Source: Drechslerella dactyloides (lineage: Eukaryota; Ascomycota; Orbiliomycetes; Orbiliales; Orbiliaceae). Taken from it: 64,000 nt of DNA. The stretch lies in assembly GCA_020064725.1 (NCBI GenBank), contig JAGTWJ010000019.1:992001-1056000 (forward strand), in the 5' to 3' direction. Below the pieces are notes generated by a model. The model had not been told where the DNA came from, searched no databases, and was given only the letters and a program-made list of their open reading frames with translations. Made by a program: the position numbers and the translations under genes. This document shows, piece by piece, positions 23,689 to 36,092 of this stretch (position 1 is its first letter; the number at the start of each line of letters is the position of its first letter).

Positions 23689-25939
23689 TCAAGTACTAGC
23701 TTTGACAGCGGGGTCGTTAGGGGCAGCGCCATTAACGGAAGTGCCGTTCACGGGAATTGCACCGTTCACGGGGGTTGCACCGTTAACGGGAGTTGTACCT
23801 TTAACGGGAGATGTACCTTTAACGCTAGCTGGAGCCTGAGCTAGAAATTTCGGATGCTCGATCAGAGGAACTAACTTTGTTGCACTCCGGTTCAGCGAAG
23901 GTACGAGTCCCGCCTTTGTATGATGATTAGGCTTGGGAGACTCTGAGCTTGAAGGAGTGTGCGCTCCTGCATACTTCATGTACGCACTGTGGACAGCGTT
24001 CTTTGCAAACTTTTCCGTAATATGGTAAGTCCAATTCTGATACTGTTCCGGGATGCTTTCCGGAATATCGACGAGCTGGAAGGTCGCACGACCATCCCTG
24101 GCGTTAATTTTCTCTTGCAGCAATATGGTTTCGCAGATAAAACACGGCGGCTTGGATATTCCAATGTACGGAAACTTGAGGGGCTTCTTGGTTCGGTGAA
24201 TGTGGTCGAGCATAATCAGTTCTGCGTGTTCTGGTACCGGGATAGTTGGCTTGTTGACGTTCAACGACGAGACCATTCTCTCGCAACAATTTATGTCGGG
24301 GATGATTGAGGGGAGGGCTTTCAAGTATTCGTCGGCGTGAGTGATTGCAATTTCTTCCGCGTTCTCGGGCCTGAGCAAACGGTGCAGAGATGCTTCTAGG
24401 TTCTCGGCGCGATAGTTTAGCGGCTGCTGATGGTGAGATCGCAGTAGCTTAAGACTAATAGTCTTGATGTGGAACTCTCTGGTGGAGCAATAGGTGTGCA
24501 GAAATGCCCTTATAAGCTTGGGGTACTCCGCCAAAAGATTCCAGGCTAGGAAACTCTGATTTTTTGTCTGTGGCCTTGGCAGCCTAGAATGAGTTTGATT
24601 GCCCTCTCTGTCGGCACTATCACTTCCCCTGATCATGAGTGTTTCGCTGTGGATATCGTCATCATATTCCTGTCGTCTCTTGCGGGTGCTGTTACAATTC
24701 TGCGTCGGAGCTGAGGTTGCCGTCTGCCCTGCTTCGGCGGAGCGAGGCTTTTGCTTTCGTCCGAGAACCCTGGATAGAAAGCGTCGAGTTTTATTTCTTA
24801 TGCTTTTGCCTATTGACTCTTTTCGAGCGGGTTTGGCTGGCCTTGTTGGCTGCATGAAGTTTTGGCCTTCCTTTTGGTGGAATGCAATTTTGCTGGCATT
24901 TGCAATCCACCAACGAAAAATTGCGGATTCGTTGGTCATGACAGCCATACATCGGAGCCAAGTATCCAGGTCCCGAATGTATTGGTTGAAATCTTTCAAT
25001 TGCTCTTCATCACCTGCGGTATCGATAGCCCCTTCAATGGCTCTACCGGTGGCATTAAAAACTCTCAGGAACAGTGCATGCCAGATACAGAAATTTCGTG
25101 GGTCTGTAGCGCACAGGTCGATATTTAAGTCCGTGTTTGACAAAACACGGGCCTTTACGGCGTGATGTTCTTCGGTGGTGGCCTCAGCTACCAGGTACTG
25201 AGGAAGCAAGTACTCGAGCAAAATCAGGTCTCCTGAGTCGACTGCGGCCTCATCAACCCAAAACTGCAAGTCTTCCGGATTCTTCTGGACGTCAACCGCT
25301 GCTTCCTGTAGCAACTCCGTTGATAATTTCCATGCTTCCAAATCTCTGATAGATTCTATAGCATCGCGGCATTGGCGGAAGCGAGTTTGAATCTTCAAGA
25401 GAGAGTAGCGAATTTGCGCTTTGCGCAACTGTGTTTCCATGCTTTCTCTCCCCAGGTCCGTGGGCATCAATTTGTATTCTTTTGCAAAGCGAAAGATAAG
25501 ACCTGCTTGCTTCTCTAATCCATTATATCTGTTTGGGTTTTAACAGTTAGAAATGACGCAAAGACAAATGGAAACTCAACTGACGGTTTACATCAACTTA
25601 CATTGCTGTATGACTGGTATCCACGATGCTTCTTGTGGCCAGTAGTTTCACTTTCTTGTCTGTGAGCTTGTCCAAGACGACGGCGACCCCGTCATCCCCG
25701 CCTCTGGATGCCAGCAGCGACGCTAGGATATCCAGCAGCAAATTCAAATTGCTCGGGGTCTTAGGTGGATCTCGAAAATCAGTGCGGAAAGCTTCCAGCC
25801 AGCCCTGATGTTCCGAGTTTGACTTGGGCGTTGAGATGTTTGTCAAGAGGCTGCTGGATGTAAGATACTCACGCCGTTTGGCGTACATTTCTTTTCTTTG
25901 CTTACTGTGCGAAGAGAACATGTCTTGTAGAGAGACCAT
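23689..25939 (-). CDS. OTT_1508-like zinc deaminase domain protein
   Basis: Two exons, minus strand: 25939-25602 and 25528-23689 (725 residues, phase 2 junction consistent). The C-terminal third carries a deaminase active site: HAE at 547-549 (His zinc ligand, Glu proton shuttle) and, 26 residues on, PCFIC with Cys575 and Cys578. The surrounding FPYIGISKPPCFICETIL matches fungal OTT_1508-type deaminases as I know them. The N-terminal ~450 residues are helical and unrecognised, with a basic linker rich in Lys, Arg and Ser around 300. The tail ends in hexapeptide repeats of the PVNGAT type. Substrate (nucleotide, DNA or RNA) is unknown. It is divergent from the ZNFX1-like helicase gene, sharing ~1 kb upstream. 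No signal peptide is seen. Confidence 0.78.
23726..23831 (-). repeat. In-frame 18-bp minisatellite in the deaminase gene tail
   Basis: About five to six copies of an 18-base unit (plus-strand form like GCACCGTTAACGGGAGTT) encode PVNGAT-type hexapeptides. The unit is a multiple of three, so copy-number change would keep the frame. Confidence 0.8.
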
Positions 25940-26980
25940 CTTGAATGAGGATCTTTTCTTCGTCTTAAGATGAGGTTCTAAGCTCGGGATTTGCCGTGTG
26001 GCTGACTTGGTATGGTTGGGGGAAGAAAAATATCGAGGAAGACTGGTCTCTGAAGAAGACTTGGAACTTGAAGGAGGATGAAATGGTGAGGAAGAAAAGG
26101 CTCCCAGAGGAGGGGTAGACCTGCTTTATATATATGAAGCCGAACGGCTTTTGAGCTAGAATTAGAGATTATCTGGAGTATATCTGGAGTAGTTCGAATT
26201 GAGAGGGATATGCTTAAAGACATGTTGGCGATAACTTCACAGGATTACTACCAGAGTTCAGCAGTGTCCATATCCGTGAAACCAGAAGAAGAAGTGTTCG
26301 CCACGTTCCATCAGAATGGAAGGAAGGGTACACCTATATCAGTGGTCCTAGAAGCCGTAGGTGTGAGATAGTGACAGTGTCGCTACCGTGGCTGACCTAG
26401 CTAATTCTGGCCTCGAGACTTGGTGTGAGGGAGATTGCTTGTTGTATTTCGGAGTTCAAATGCGTTGCCGCGTGCCTTGTGTGTTGTGTGGACGAGGCAC
26501 AATATTTCGCGGGATTGAACTTTTGCTGTTTGCCAGCTTGAGACCTCGTCACGAAGCCTTAAATTGGTAATGGTGCCTGAAGTGAGGTATTGTGGGATAG
26601 CTGGAGTTTCAAGTTGGACGTACATGATTTCGCTGAGCTTTGCCCGGGTATATGACACGGCGTTGGTAGAGTTTGTGTGGACGTAGCTTGGGCACTATGA
26701 TGGCGCTGACGGTTGCGCTGCAGTGCATATCTAAGCTTGGAAATCCTGTCACGTTGGTCATAAGCCCTTGATCAATTGATAAACCACTCGATACCAGCCT
26801 TGTCCATCTTGACTTTCATCAGCTCCTCTTCTCCTAACATTTGCAGTCTGCAACTTACCATCTACACATCCGATCAAGAGAGACGAGCTGCTTAAGATCC
26901 CCGATATCTATCTCGTTCTTGTTGGTCTCACACGCCTACTCAGCTACCTGTCGCGTACCGCATCCAGAGCTGTGCCTGCT
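25940..26980. promoter_or_regulatory. Shared upstream region of the deaminase and ZNFX1-like genes
   Basis: About 1.04 kb between two divergent start codons. A C/T-rich stretch precedes the helicase ATG at 26981. No third gene is seen. The arrangement allows co-regulation, but that is inference. Confidence 0.5.
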
Positions 26981-29900
26981 ATGACAGATTTTGGGCGACC
27001 AAATGCACGGCCGTCGGGACAGCCCCGTCGAAGACGTCATTCAACTACCTCGAATGGATCTAGCTCTCAGTTCGCCGGAGAGACTCTGTATGCCAATGGC
27101 AGTTCTCTTGCCTCTGGCAATAATAGAAACCAAGGACGGAGACCAAGGAACCAGCCGTCTCAACAATATCACGCTCAACAGTTAGGACCAAGGCCGTATG
27201 GCAATCATGGAGCAACTAGCATGAACTTTCGGTAAGTTTACCTTCGAGCTTGATAAAGATCTGAATTTTTCTGATCACCTCAAACTTCGCCAGAAACCAA
27301 GCTCGATATCGACAGAACAATTACTACAACAACGAAAACCACCGACCTCATAATGAACTATCGATTGCCGCTCTACAGGAATTCCTCGAGGCTGGAATCG
27401 ACAGGATTGAAAACTCCGAAGATTCAAGGAATGCCTTCATCGGACAGCTCGCTTCACAGAATGGCCTCGAAAAGGTTCGCCAGCTTTTGGAGATGGAATA
27501 CTCAACAACATACAGCATATTGAAGCCTACGTTCCAATTCCATTGTGTGGCTTTCCTCCGAATTCTCTCTAATGATACCGTCCTCGGGGCTTTATCTCTA
27601 GAGCAGCAAGTTCGTACCATTTACAACGTTGTTTATGGATTTAACGGAGAGAGAGCAATCCCGTTCTTCACGAGAACTATCAACTGTGTTCAGGCCTTAA
27701 AGCCCGATGATGATGATCCGAGCGGTATGGATCAAGCCGAATGGAAAGGAGCTTTACATCTCCTCACCACAGTTTTTCTGAACACACTAAGAATGAATCA
27801 GAGTGCCGCTCTTCAGCCGGATTTACAGAGCATCGGGAAGCAGCTCGCCAAAGTTGCCAATGCTGACGGCTTGGAATCCGATGAAGTGTTGAACTCAATT
27901 CATCAAAAGACCTCAAGTATCCTCAGTATCTTGACTGGTGGGGCAGAAGTCCCGCTAGGAACCCACAAGCCTACTGGGCGAGACTGGAGCGCGCGGCCGC
28001 GACATTCAGCTGAGGATGAGAAAGTAGATTTGCCTGGTCGGCTATCGGCTTTAGGACCCCGTCATGACAACGACCACGAACTCATAGCGGACATATCAAT
28101 TCTCCCAACTATGGATGAGATTATCTCTGATTATCGACCGGAATTTCTCCCACAAAAACATGCCTACCAACTGGCTTCACATCACCATCAAGACGGCGTG
28201 AAGAGACTGATCGACATTCAATTTCGATTACTTCGTGAGGACACCTCTGGGCAGCTCCGAGATGCTGCCAGGTTCATCCTTGGATACTGGAATGAGTTGA
28301 CTGCACCAGCATTGACAGCCAGAGACTGGTCGGCAAAGCGCAAGCTGATTCGTGATATCAGCCCAACACCAATCAGAATGTACTTCGGTGTTGATATTCA
28401 GAGGCTTCAGTTCGATACTAAGACGGGTCTGGAGGCTGCTGTCGAATTCGATCAACCTCGGGCGGCTCGACGACTCACTGCGTCAAAACGTCACTGGTGG
28501 TGGCGGAAGTCTACTGAGCTTAGAGAAAGCAAATCCATAGTGGCTTTGATTGAAAAGACTGGCGAGGACACCAATGTAATCTTCTTTATTGTTGCGAGAA
28601 GAGTGGTGCCAAATTACACCGATCAGTCGAATAACGATGCGGATATCCCAGAAGGACCAGCATTCGATCTCTCAACGAATCCAGAGCGGGCTGCTATCAC
28701 TCTTCGCTTGGTCACTCTTACAAGCCCTCGGGATCAAGCTAAACTCGTTCACCTCGCGACAAAGTATAATTCTACGACCAAGCAGCCCGGCCTTCTGATG
28801 ATAGAATTCCCTAGGGTCATATATAAGACTTTTGAAGGGATTCTACGCTGTTTGAAATATATTCATGAAAATCCCATGAACCTTCCATTTGGAAAGTGGC
28901 TAGCACCCCGACTTGATACTTCAACAGCTCTCGAAGTTCAGAATATAGACTCTCCGATTCCGCCACCGGAGTATCTCAAAAACGCAGTTCTTGACCTGTC
29001 GACTTGCTTTGCAAAGCCAAGCGATACTGATCAAGGATCTGTTGCGCCTCTGAGTCGTTTGGAGTTCTCCTTGAAGGAAGACCAAGAAGTCATGACCAAT
29101 AACCTGGCTGAGCGAAGTCCTCTCGACCACGGACAAGCGAAAGCTTTGGTTTCAGCATTCAGTCATGAGGTATCGCTCACACAAGGCCCTCCCGGCTGCG
29201 GCAAATCCTATGTTGGGGTGAAGATGGTTGTAGGACTATTGGCAAACAAGGCTGCTTTGAATCTTGGGCCAATTCTTTGCATGTATGAAAACCGTTCAGA
29301 CACCGATAAATTTGTGGTTTAATCACTGACAGGTTCCAGATGCTACACAAACCACGCCCTGGACCAATTTCTGAACGAATTGCTCAAGGCGGGCATCAAA
29401 AATATCGCCCGTATTGGTTCTCCCAGCCCTATATCACACATCGAGGCTCTATCGTTCGATACATACAAGAAGGCGCGTCAGACAAAGATCAGAGGACTAG
29501 GCCAACAGATTGCTCAAACAAAGCAAGCTTTGGACGGATTGCGGCAGCGGATTAGCGAAATTTGCACTCAGCTTGAGGATGGAGATTTGGTAATAGTCCA
29601 GGAGTATCTCCAGAAACACTTAAGTGAGAAGCTTCGAGATATCAATGGGCCGATCAGCCGTACCACTATCTCCGAGGCGGAAGGCCCCAGCTCGCTGGAA
29701 ATTTGGCTGAAGGGTGTTGACATTGGGGCCAAACCCCTAGAGGAAAGAGCCATTGACGAACTGTTCAAGTCGCCTGCCTGGAGTCTGGAACCGCAAGAGA
29801 GACTTAGACTATTTCTATACTGGTACCAATCAGCCATCGATCAACTGACGCAAAGGCTGCAAACTTTGACTGCCGAGTTTGATATGCTGAAGAAGCATTA

Positions 29901-32900
29901 CACGTCTCTCTTCCTAGAGGGTGACAAAAGGTGTCTGGAACAGGTTGATATTCTGGGCATCACGACAGTTGGCCTGGTAAATAACTCTGAGATGATACGT
30001 ACCTTACCTGCCAAGGTTATTGTGTGTGAAGAAGCTGGAGAAGTCTTAGAATCACATATCTTGACTGCACTCATCCCCTCGATTCAGCATGCGATCCTTA
30101 TAGGCGACCACCTTCAGCTACGACCCAAGATTTCGAGCCGACTTCTTTCGAAGGAACGGGGCCACGATGGAGGCAAATATAACCTTGATGAGTCGCTTTT
30201 TGAAAGACTAGCAAATACACAGTTCAATGTCATCCACAGTGGTGAAGGCAGGTCTGTAGGATTTCCAATTGGTCAACTCAATATTCAACGTCGCATGTAC
30301 CCCAGTATTGCGAATCTCGTCCGCACGACTCTTTACCCCAAGCTAGAGGACCACGAAAGAACAACACAGTATCCAGAAGTCGCTGGCGTAAAACGCAGGC
30401 TATTCTGGCTTGATCATCGGAATTACGAGGACCCTAGCGACCCGTCGGATCCTATGGAGAGCATGAGCAAGACAAATATATGGGAAGCAAGAATGGTCGT
30501 TGCATTGGTCACGTATCTCGCTCGACAAGGCGTATACAAGGCTGGGGAGATTGCGGTGTTGACTCCATATGTCAATCAGATGAAGGTTCTCATGGAAATG
30601 CTTGAGAATATCATAGACTACGAGATCAATGAGCGGGATTTGGAAGACTTGGAGCTCTCTGACGACGAAACAGCAAATAGTCAGAGGGGAGGTCGGGCGC
30701 AAGTCAGGCAAAGTAAAATACTTGACAGAGTCAGAATGGCTACTGTTGACAACTTTCAGGTATGTTTTGCATTCATTTAGATGATCACTTCAATGGATTC
30801 CTCCGTCGGATGCTAAATTTTCGATAGGGTGAAGAGGCAGATATCATTATAGTCTCTTTAGTCCGGAGCAACGATCGAAAGGAGTGCGGGTTTCTAAGGA
30901 CTCCGAACAGAATCAACGTTTTGCTGAGGTGAGATGAAGGCCATTGAAATAGCTTTCTGGTGAGTTTGAATTTACTAACAGAGTTTGCAGTCGAGCAAAA
31001 CATGGGATGTATATCATTGGAGATGCTGCGACGTCGATGAATGTGCCTATGTGGCATAGCGTCATTGAATTACTCGAACAAGGACAAAATTTCGGGCCAA
31101 AATTACAACTGCACTGTGTTCGGCATCCTGACAAAAAGACGTTTGTTGGTTCACCGGAGGATTTCGAAAGCCAGTGTCCGGAGGGTGGATGTGCCGAAAA
31201 GTGTGGGCTCCGTCTGCACTGCGGGCATTCATGCGAGTTCAAATGCCATCCGAAGCTTTTACACGACAACGCCCGATGCTCAAAGGATTGCACAAGGCCA
31301 CGGAACTGTGGGCACCCATGCCGGAAAAAGTGTTTCGACGCCTGCGGAAACTGTCCTGAGATAGTTTTCAACGTCAACCTTCCCTGTGGACATGTCGCTG
31401 CGAGGATGCCTTGCTGGCAACGGGACGACCCCAAACGCTTCGCATGCCAGGAAATAATAGCAAAGGTTATGCCCGACTGTAATCATCAAGTCAAAGTCCG
31501 CTGCTTCAGAAAAACGGATCCTGGTATCAAATGCACAGAGAAATGCGGAGCTGCTCTACCATGTGGACATCCTTGCCTGAGGACTTGCTCTGAGTGTAAG
31601 ATTTCGGGGCTGCACGGCGTATGCACAACGGTCTGTGGAACGGCATATAATACCTGCCAGCACGGATGCAAGAAAATCTGCCACAAAGGACCTTGTCCGC
31701 CGTGTGGGATGCCGTGCGAAGTACGCTGCAAGCATGCCAAATGTCCGAATAAGTGTGGAGAGGCGTGTTTTCCCTGCGCTGAGATCTGCGGATGGGAGTG
31801 CGAGCATCAGAAGGAGAAGTGTAACATGCCATGTTCAGTGCCTTGTAACAAACTTCCATGTTACAGACGGTGTCAGAAGCTACTTCCTTCTTGTGGGCAT
31901 CAGTGCCCATCTGTGTGCGGCGAGAAGTGCCCACCGCGCAAATACTGCTTGGAATGCGCATCGCCGGAGATTCGGAAGCGAAGAATCGATTTTTTCATGC
32001 TGCTGACATATGAAGAGGTTGACCTCGATGAAGATCCCGTCATTTTTCTAGGCTGCGGTCATTTTTATACGATGTCGAATCTGGATGGCCACCTGGAGCT
32101 CGATAAATACTACTCTATGGATCGAGAAATCGGCCGGCGGAGGGTTCTGTTCAGTGGTGAATCCTTGAAGGGCTGCCCTGATTGTCGGCGGCCTCTCCGC
32201 GATATCGATCGCTACAATCGAGTCTTCAAGACAGTACTGTTGGATGAATTGACGAAAAGATTCGTTGCGCGTTCCACAGCCCAATACGCCGACCTCATGC
32301 AGAAGCTACGAGATTTGGAGGTCAAACTCGAGAAAGAGCGGGAGGGGCTCCTAAACAAGCTCTCCGCTACTGAGAACGGAACTGTTCATCGAAAAGTCGT
32401 AGGAGACTACAAGAGAAAGGGCAAACATTTGTGGGTATTGATTCAGCAGTTCAACGAATCAGTTGCAAAGACGGAGCAGCCACTCGCGAAAGTGAATGAT
32501 TTATATGCTTCCACTCTTGCAAAACAGATTGCTGAAGGTGACAACGGTGACCAGAATGAGTCCTTCGATTTTGATCAATCAAAAATTGAAACGGGGATTG
32601 CATACCGTGGAGGTTGTCTGGATGCAAAGGCCCACTGGCTTGTGCTATTGGACTGGTACACAATTTCGAACAATCGAAGCGCTCCAGTATCTATCAAGAA
32701 TTCCCTTCGCGACGCGATTGCAACGGAATTGACACTCGCAATTAAGCGAACTACCGAACTTCGAAAGGAATGTCAAAAGGCTCACCTGCCAGGTCACGAA
32801 GTTGAGGCTCGAATATACCACGCGCTTTTCTCAATTCTTGATATTAAAAATGACAAAGCGAGAGGCGCGGGTATCGATACTGCGAAAGAAGATAAAATCC

Positions 32901-33333
32901 GGACCCAAGAAAGGAATAGTCTCGAAGAGTGTCTTGTTATTGCTCGGAAATTTCCGGGTACTGCGGGAAGACTGGAGGCTGCTATCGAAGAAGCGAAGCT
33001 TATGGTGGATGATGGGGTGTTCTATAGCCAGGTTACCAGTGCGGAGGAGAACATGATCATCGCAGCAATGGCAGCTCAATTCAGTGGAAGCGGGCATTGG
33101 TATTATTGTATGAACGGGCATCCGGTAAGTTCCAGGTCTTTGATTTGTCCAAATCCGATTCGGTCGAGGTCTGGGCTGATATCAGGTGTCATGGGTAGTT
33201 CACGATTGGCGATTGCGGAATGCCGATGGAGGAAGCTAGGTGCCCAGAGTGTGGCCAGCCCGTTGGTGGCCGTGATCATGTTTTGGCACCCGGGGTTCGC
33301 TCCGCTGCTGAACTTGAAGCGCGCTCTCTGTAA
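26981..33333 (+). CDS. ZNFX1-like SF1 helicase with NF-X1 and RZ zinc fingers
   Basis: Six exons: 26981-27231, 27294-29282, 29340-30759, 30828-30928, 30991-33124, 33199-33333 (2009 residues; every junction keeps phase). Seen: a Gly/Arg/Asn/Gln-rich N-terminus; a ZNFX1 armadillo-like region; Walker A GPPGCGKS at 715-722; helicase motif CYTNHALDQF; Walker B-like CEEAGE near 976-981 (the EEA form usual in ZNFX1); motif VDNFQGEEADIIIVSLVRSN; VLLSRAKHGMYIIG; then repeated Cys/His NF-X1 fingers over about 1315-1575. The C-terminus is an RZ-type finger (GHWYYCMNGHP ... RCPECGQP). In animals and fission yeast, relatives bind RNA and act in small-RNA inheritance, heterochromatin or antiviral response. 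Here the role is inferred only. Length is close to human ZNFX1 (1918). Confidence 0.9.
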
Positions 33334-33887
33334 TGAAGCAGGGGGCCTCCAATTCTTACTAATTATGTGAAATAGGGGCTTCCTGAGGACCCGGTTTTCT
33401 TTGCTTGTTTTTATTTTAAAGTAAGACGATATGACTCTTGAGCATGGCACTTTCTGTGTGCGTATTTGAGATTGCGGAAAATATATGACGGAGGGTTGGC
33501 GTTGGGTTTCCGGATGGGTGGTAAATGTTAATTAAACGGGAGAAATACAAGTCCCCGAACCAATAATGCATCAACGGCGTAACTATATTAGGAGGTGCCC
33601 GTAGACAATTCCTTCCAATAGACTATATACAAATGACAAATTTACAGCCCAGGGTTGGGGCTGTGGTCCTAATTTTGCAGACGATGTCTAGCCATGGTCC
33701 CTTGATGCACCTCTGGCGTGCCTCACAAGCATTGTTAAAAGATAAATAGAAACTCTGCTGGTCAGAGAAAACTTGGAACTCCATACGGATCGTAAAAGTG
33801 CTTCGGCGCGTCCCAGCTAGTGGGTCAGATATCGGTTAGCCAAGGTGTGGTCTCATTGTTTTGATTGGTCTAGAAATAGTGGTGAGC
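33334..33887. other. Intergenic, convergent 3' ends
   Basis: About 550 bases of AT-rich sequence between the helicase stop and the downstream regulator stop. No gene seen. Confidence 0.5.
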
Positions 33888-36092
33888 CTACCTTATATAA
33901 TTGAAATCCTGGTACTCAGGATCCGTGGTCCAATTCCAGCTTCGATCACTATCATTCATGACACTACTGCCCATCTCCTCATGAGGTATAATGGTAGCAT
34001 ACGCTCCAAAAGTAGCATCGGCGAGACTAAATGGGGCGGCATATGAATTTATTGGGGTGACCATGTTGTCTTGAGAAAATGGCCTCGGGGAATGGATTTG
34101 CTGATACTCTGCTGATAAAGAGTGGGTGTTTTCGGGCTCGACCTGTGTCTGGTCGGCCAATTTGCGTTTTCGAGTCCGGACCGTCTTCCGCGATGGAATG
34201 ATTTGCGTGTCAGGCCGTGGAATGTCATGCTGCAAGACGGTGTTTGGGCTAACAGATGTATCGGACAAACTGTCGTGTGCTGATGGCGATAAGACTTCTT
34301 TCTTCTCCGCTACACGGTCGCAAAAGAGGACTAGAGTACCAAACATATGCTTGAAGCTCCATCTACCTTCTTCACACATACCCTTCGCTATGTCGACGAC
34401 TTTCTCGCACGCTTGTTCAGCTTCACTCCGTAGTCGAGCGGGGTATTGTGTCGTACTCTCGTGCTTGACGCCTAAGGCGACGAGGTAGCACCGAACCTGC
34501 GCATAATAACCGACGCCCCAAATCGCTGGACCGCTGTTCGAGAGTTCCTTACTGGCGTATTCGACGGTAGAGATAGCCTCACGAGCCAGCGATATCCTCA
34601 GTTTGGCAATGTCGGGTAAGAAGAGTGCGAATTTCTCCGCTTCTGTTTCGTTATTGGGTTGAAAAAACGGGCTGTAAAAGAGCAGTTTCAAGGCAGTGTA
34701 TGTCAAAGCAAGCGTTCTTTGGCTGTCACGATCCCTACAGATTTTGGAGAACTTGCTCAAGCGGTGCCGGAGCTCTGAGATTGCTGCTTCTGCCTCACGG
34801 AATGCGTCCACTGTAACGTGTCGGAATCGGTCTGCACGATAGGCGACCGGATGGCATCTGCCTAACACAAGCGACTGTTGAAGCAACTCCGCGAAGAAAT
34901 GGTGCTGCGTCTTCTGATAGCCTGGGTCGAGGTTCCTGACGGATGGGAAATCCAGGTCGATATCTCGGATCGATATCATCAACGGATAGCCCTTACCAGT
35001 GCTGGTCCTGGATAAAACGTAACGGCTACGTTAATCCTTACGCTTACAGCGACGTGATGTTGTGGGCAGGGTTGATATACCATCGATCCTTGATAAAGAC
35101 AGCCCAGAAGAGCCTCCTTCGCATTTCTTGTTCATCTTTGGAGAATGTTCTTTGGGCGGATTTCTTGTGGAGCTTGAGCTCGAGTGCCATCCGAACGAGC
35201 TAGAACAGGGTAAAGGTAAGTGAGCGGAGATTGAAAGAGCGATGTGGCCGGGGACTTGCCCGCAACGTACCATTCCAAGTCGTAGGGGCCATGCTTCGAC
35301 ATCATTAATTCCGTCAGTCTGCAACTCGAGTGTGAGATGGATGCATGCTAGAGCTATGCACGCTTGGAGCGATGGTCTGTAGTTGTTGACCAGTTTCAGA
35401 AGCTGGGTGCGTAAGACGTTTTTAATGTGAACGAAATCCCTTGTTGATACTAGGATGCCATCTAGTCGGGCGGCGACTCCATAGAGAGCCGCTAGAAGCA
35501 GCTCAGATGGTTGGATCGATTTTAGATAGGCCCTTGTTATTATTGGTATATATGGTTGCACCCGTGAGAAAAATAAATCTTCTAGGTGATGTGCGACTGG
35601 CCGGTCGAGGTTTAACTTGTCGGTACTCTCAAAATCGGACCAGGGTTTGGAGTGTTTTTCATGAAGCTCCTGGCGAACCCGGAGAAACTTCTCCTGAGAA
35701 TCGTGGGTAAGACAAAAGGATAAAGGGATGAATTCTGAGCCAGCATGAGCGGACGTACGCCCATTCATAATCATGAAGCTGAGAGAATAGCGCTCAAGAG
35801 TTAGCCTTGGCCAGCATATTGATGCAAATCTACAATATGTAGCAACTATAGAGTGCAGTCCATAGAAGTGTCAGGGGACTTACCCATCATTCGGGAGTCT
35901 CGGTATACTATGCTGTAGCCATTCGTCATCTGGCAAGTCACAATATTTGCCGTGCTGGATACACCAAAGACATTTCGTTGAGCCATCAGGCTCGTTTTGG
36001 AGCTCGCATCTCGTGCGTCTATTCCGACACTCCTTGCAAGACCTTCTCCTGTTGTATCTAGCGGAATTCATAGGCATGTAGTTCTTCGCCAT
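33888..36092 (-). CDS. Zn2Cys6 fungal-specific transcription factor
   Basis: Four exons, minus strand: 36092-35884, 35778-35271, 35199-35048, 35007-33888 (662 residues). Seen: a binuclear zinc cluster at residues 19-46 with C-x2-C-x6-C-x11-C-x2-C-x6-C (starts SCKECRNRRTRC); a fungal_trans middle domain containing VRMALELKLH, the RRRLFWAVFIKDRW motif and ISIRDIDLDFP; and a Ser/Pro-rich tail with a basic patch RTRKRKLAD that could be a nuclear signal. Members of this family bind paired CGG sites. Its target is unknown. It ends 0.55 kb from the convergent helicase gene and could regulate either the immune-like pair or the metabolic locus to its right; sequence gives no choice. Confidence 0.85.
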
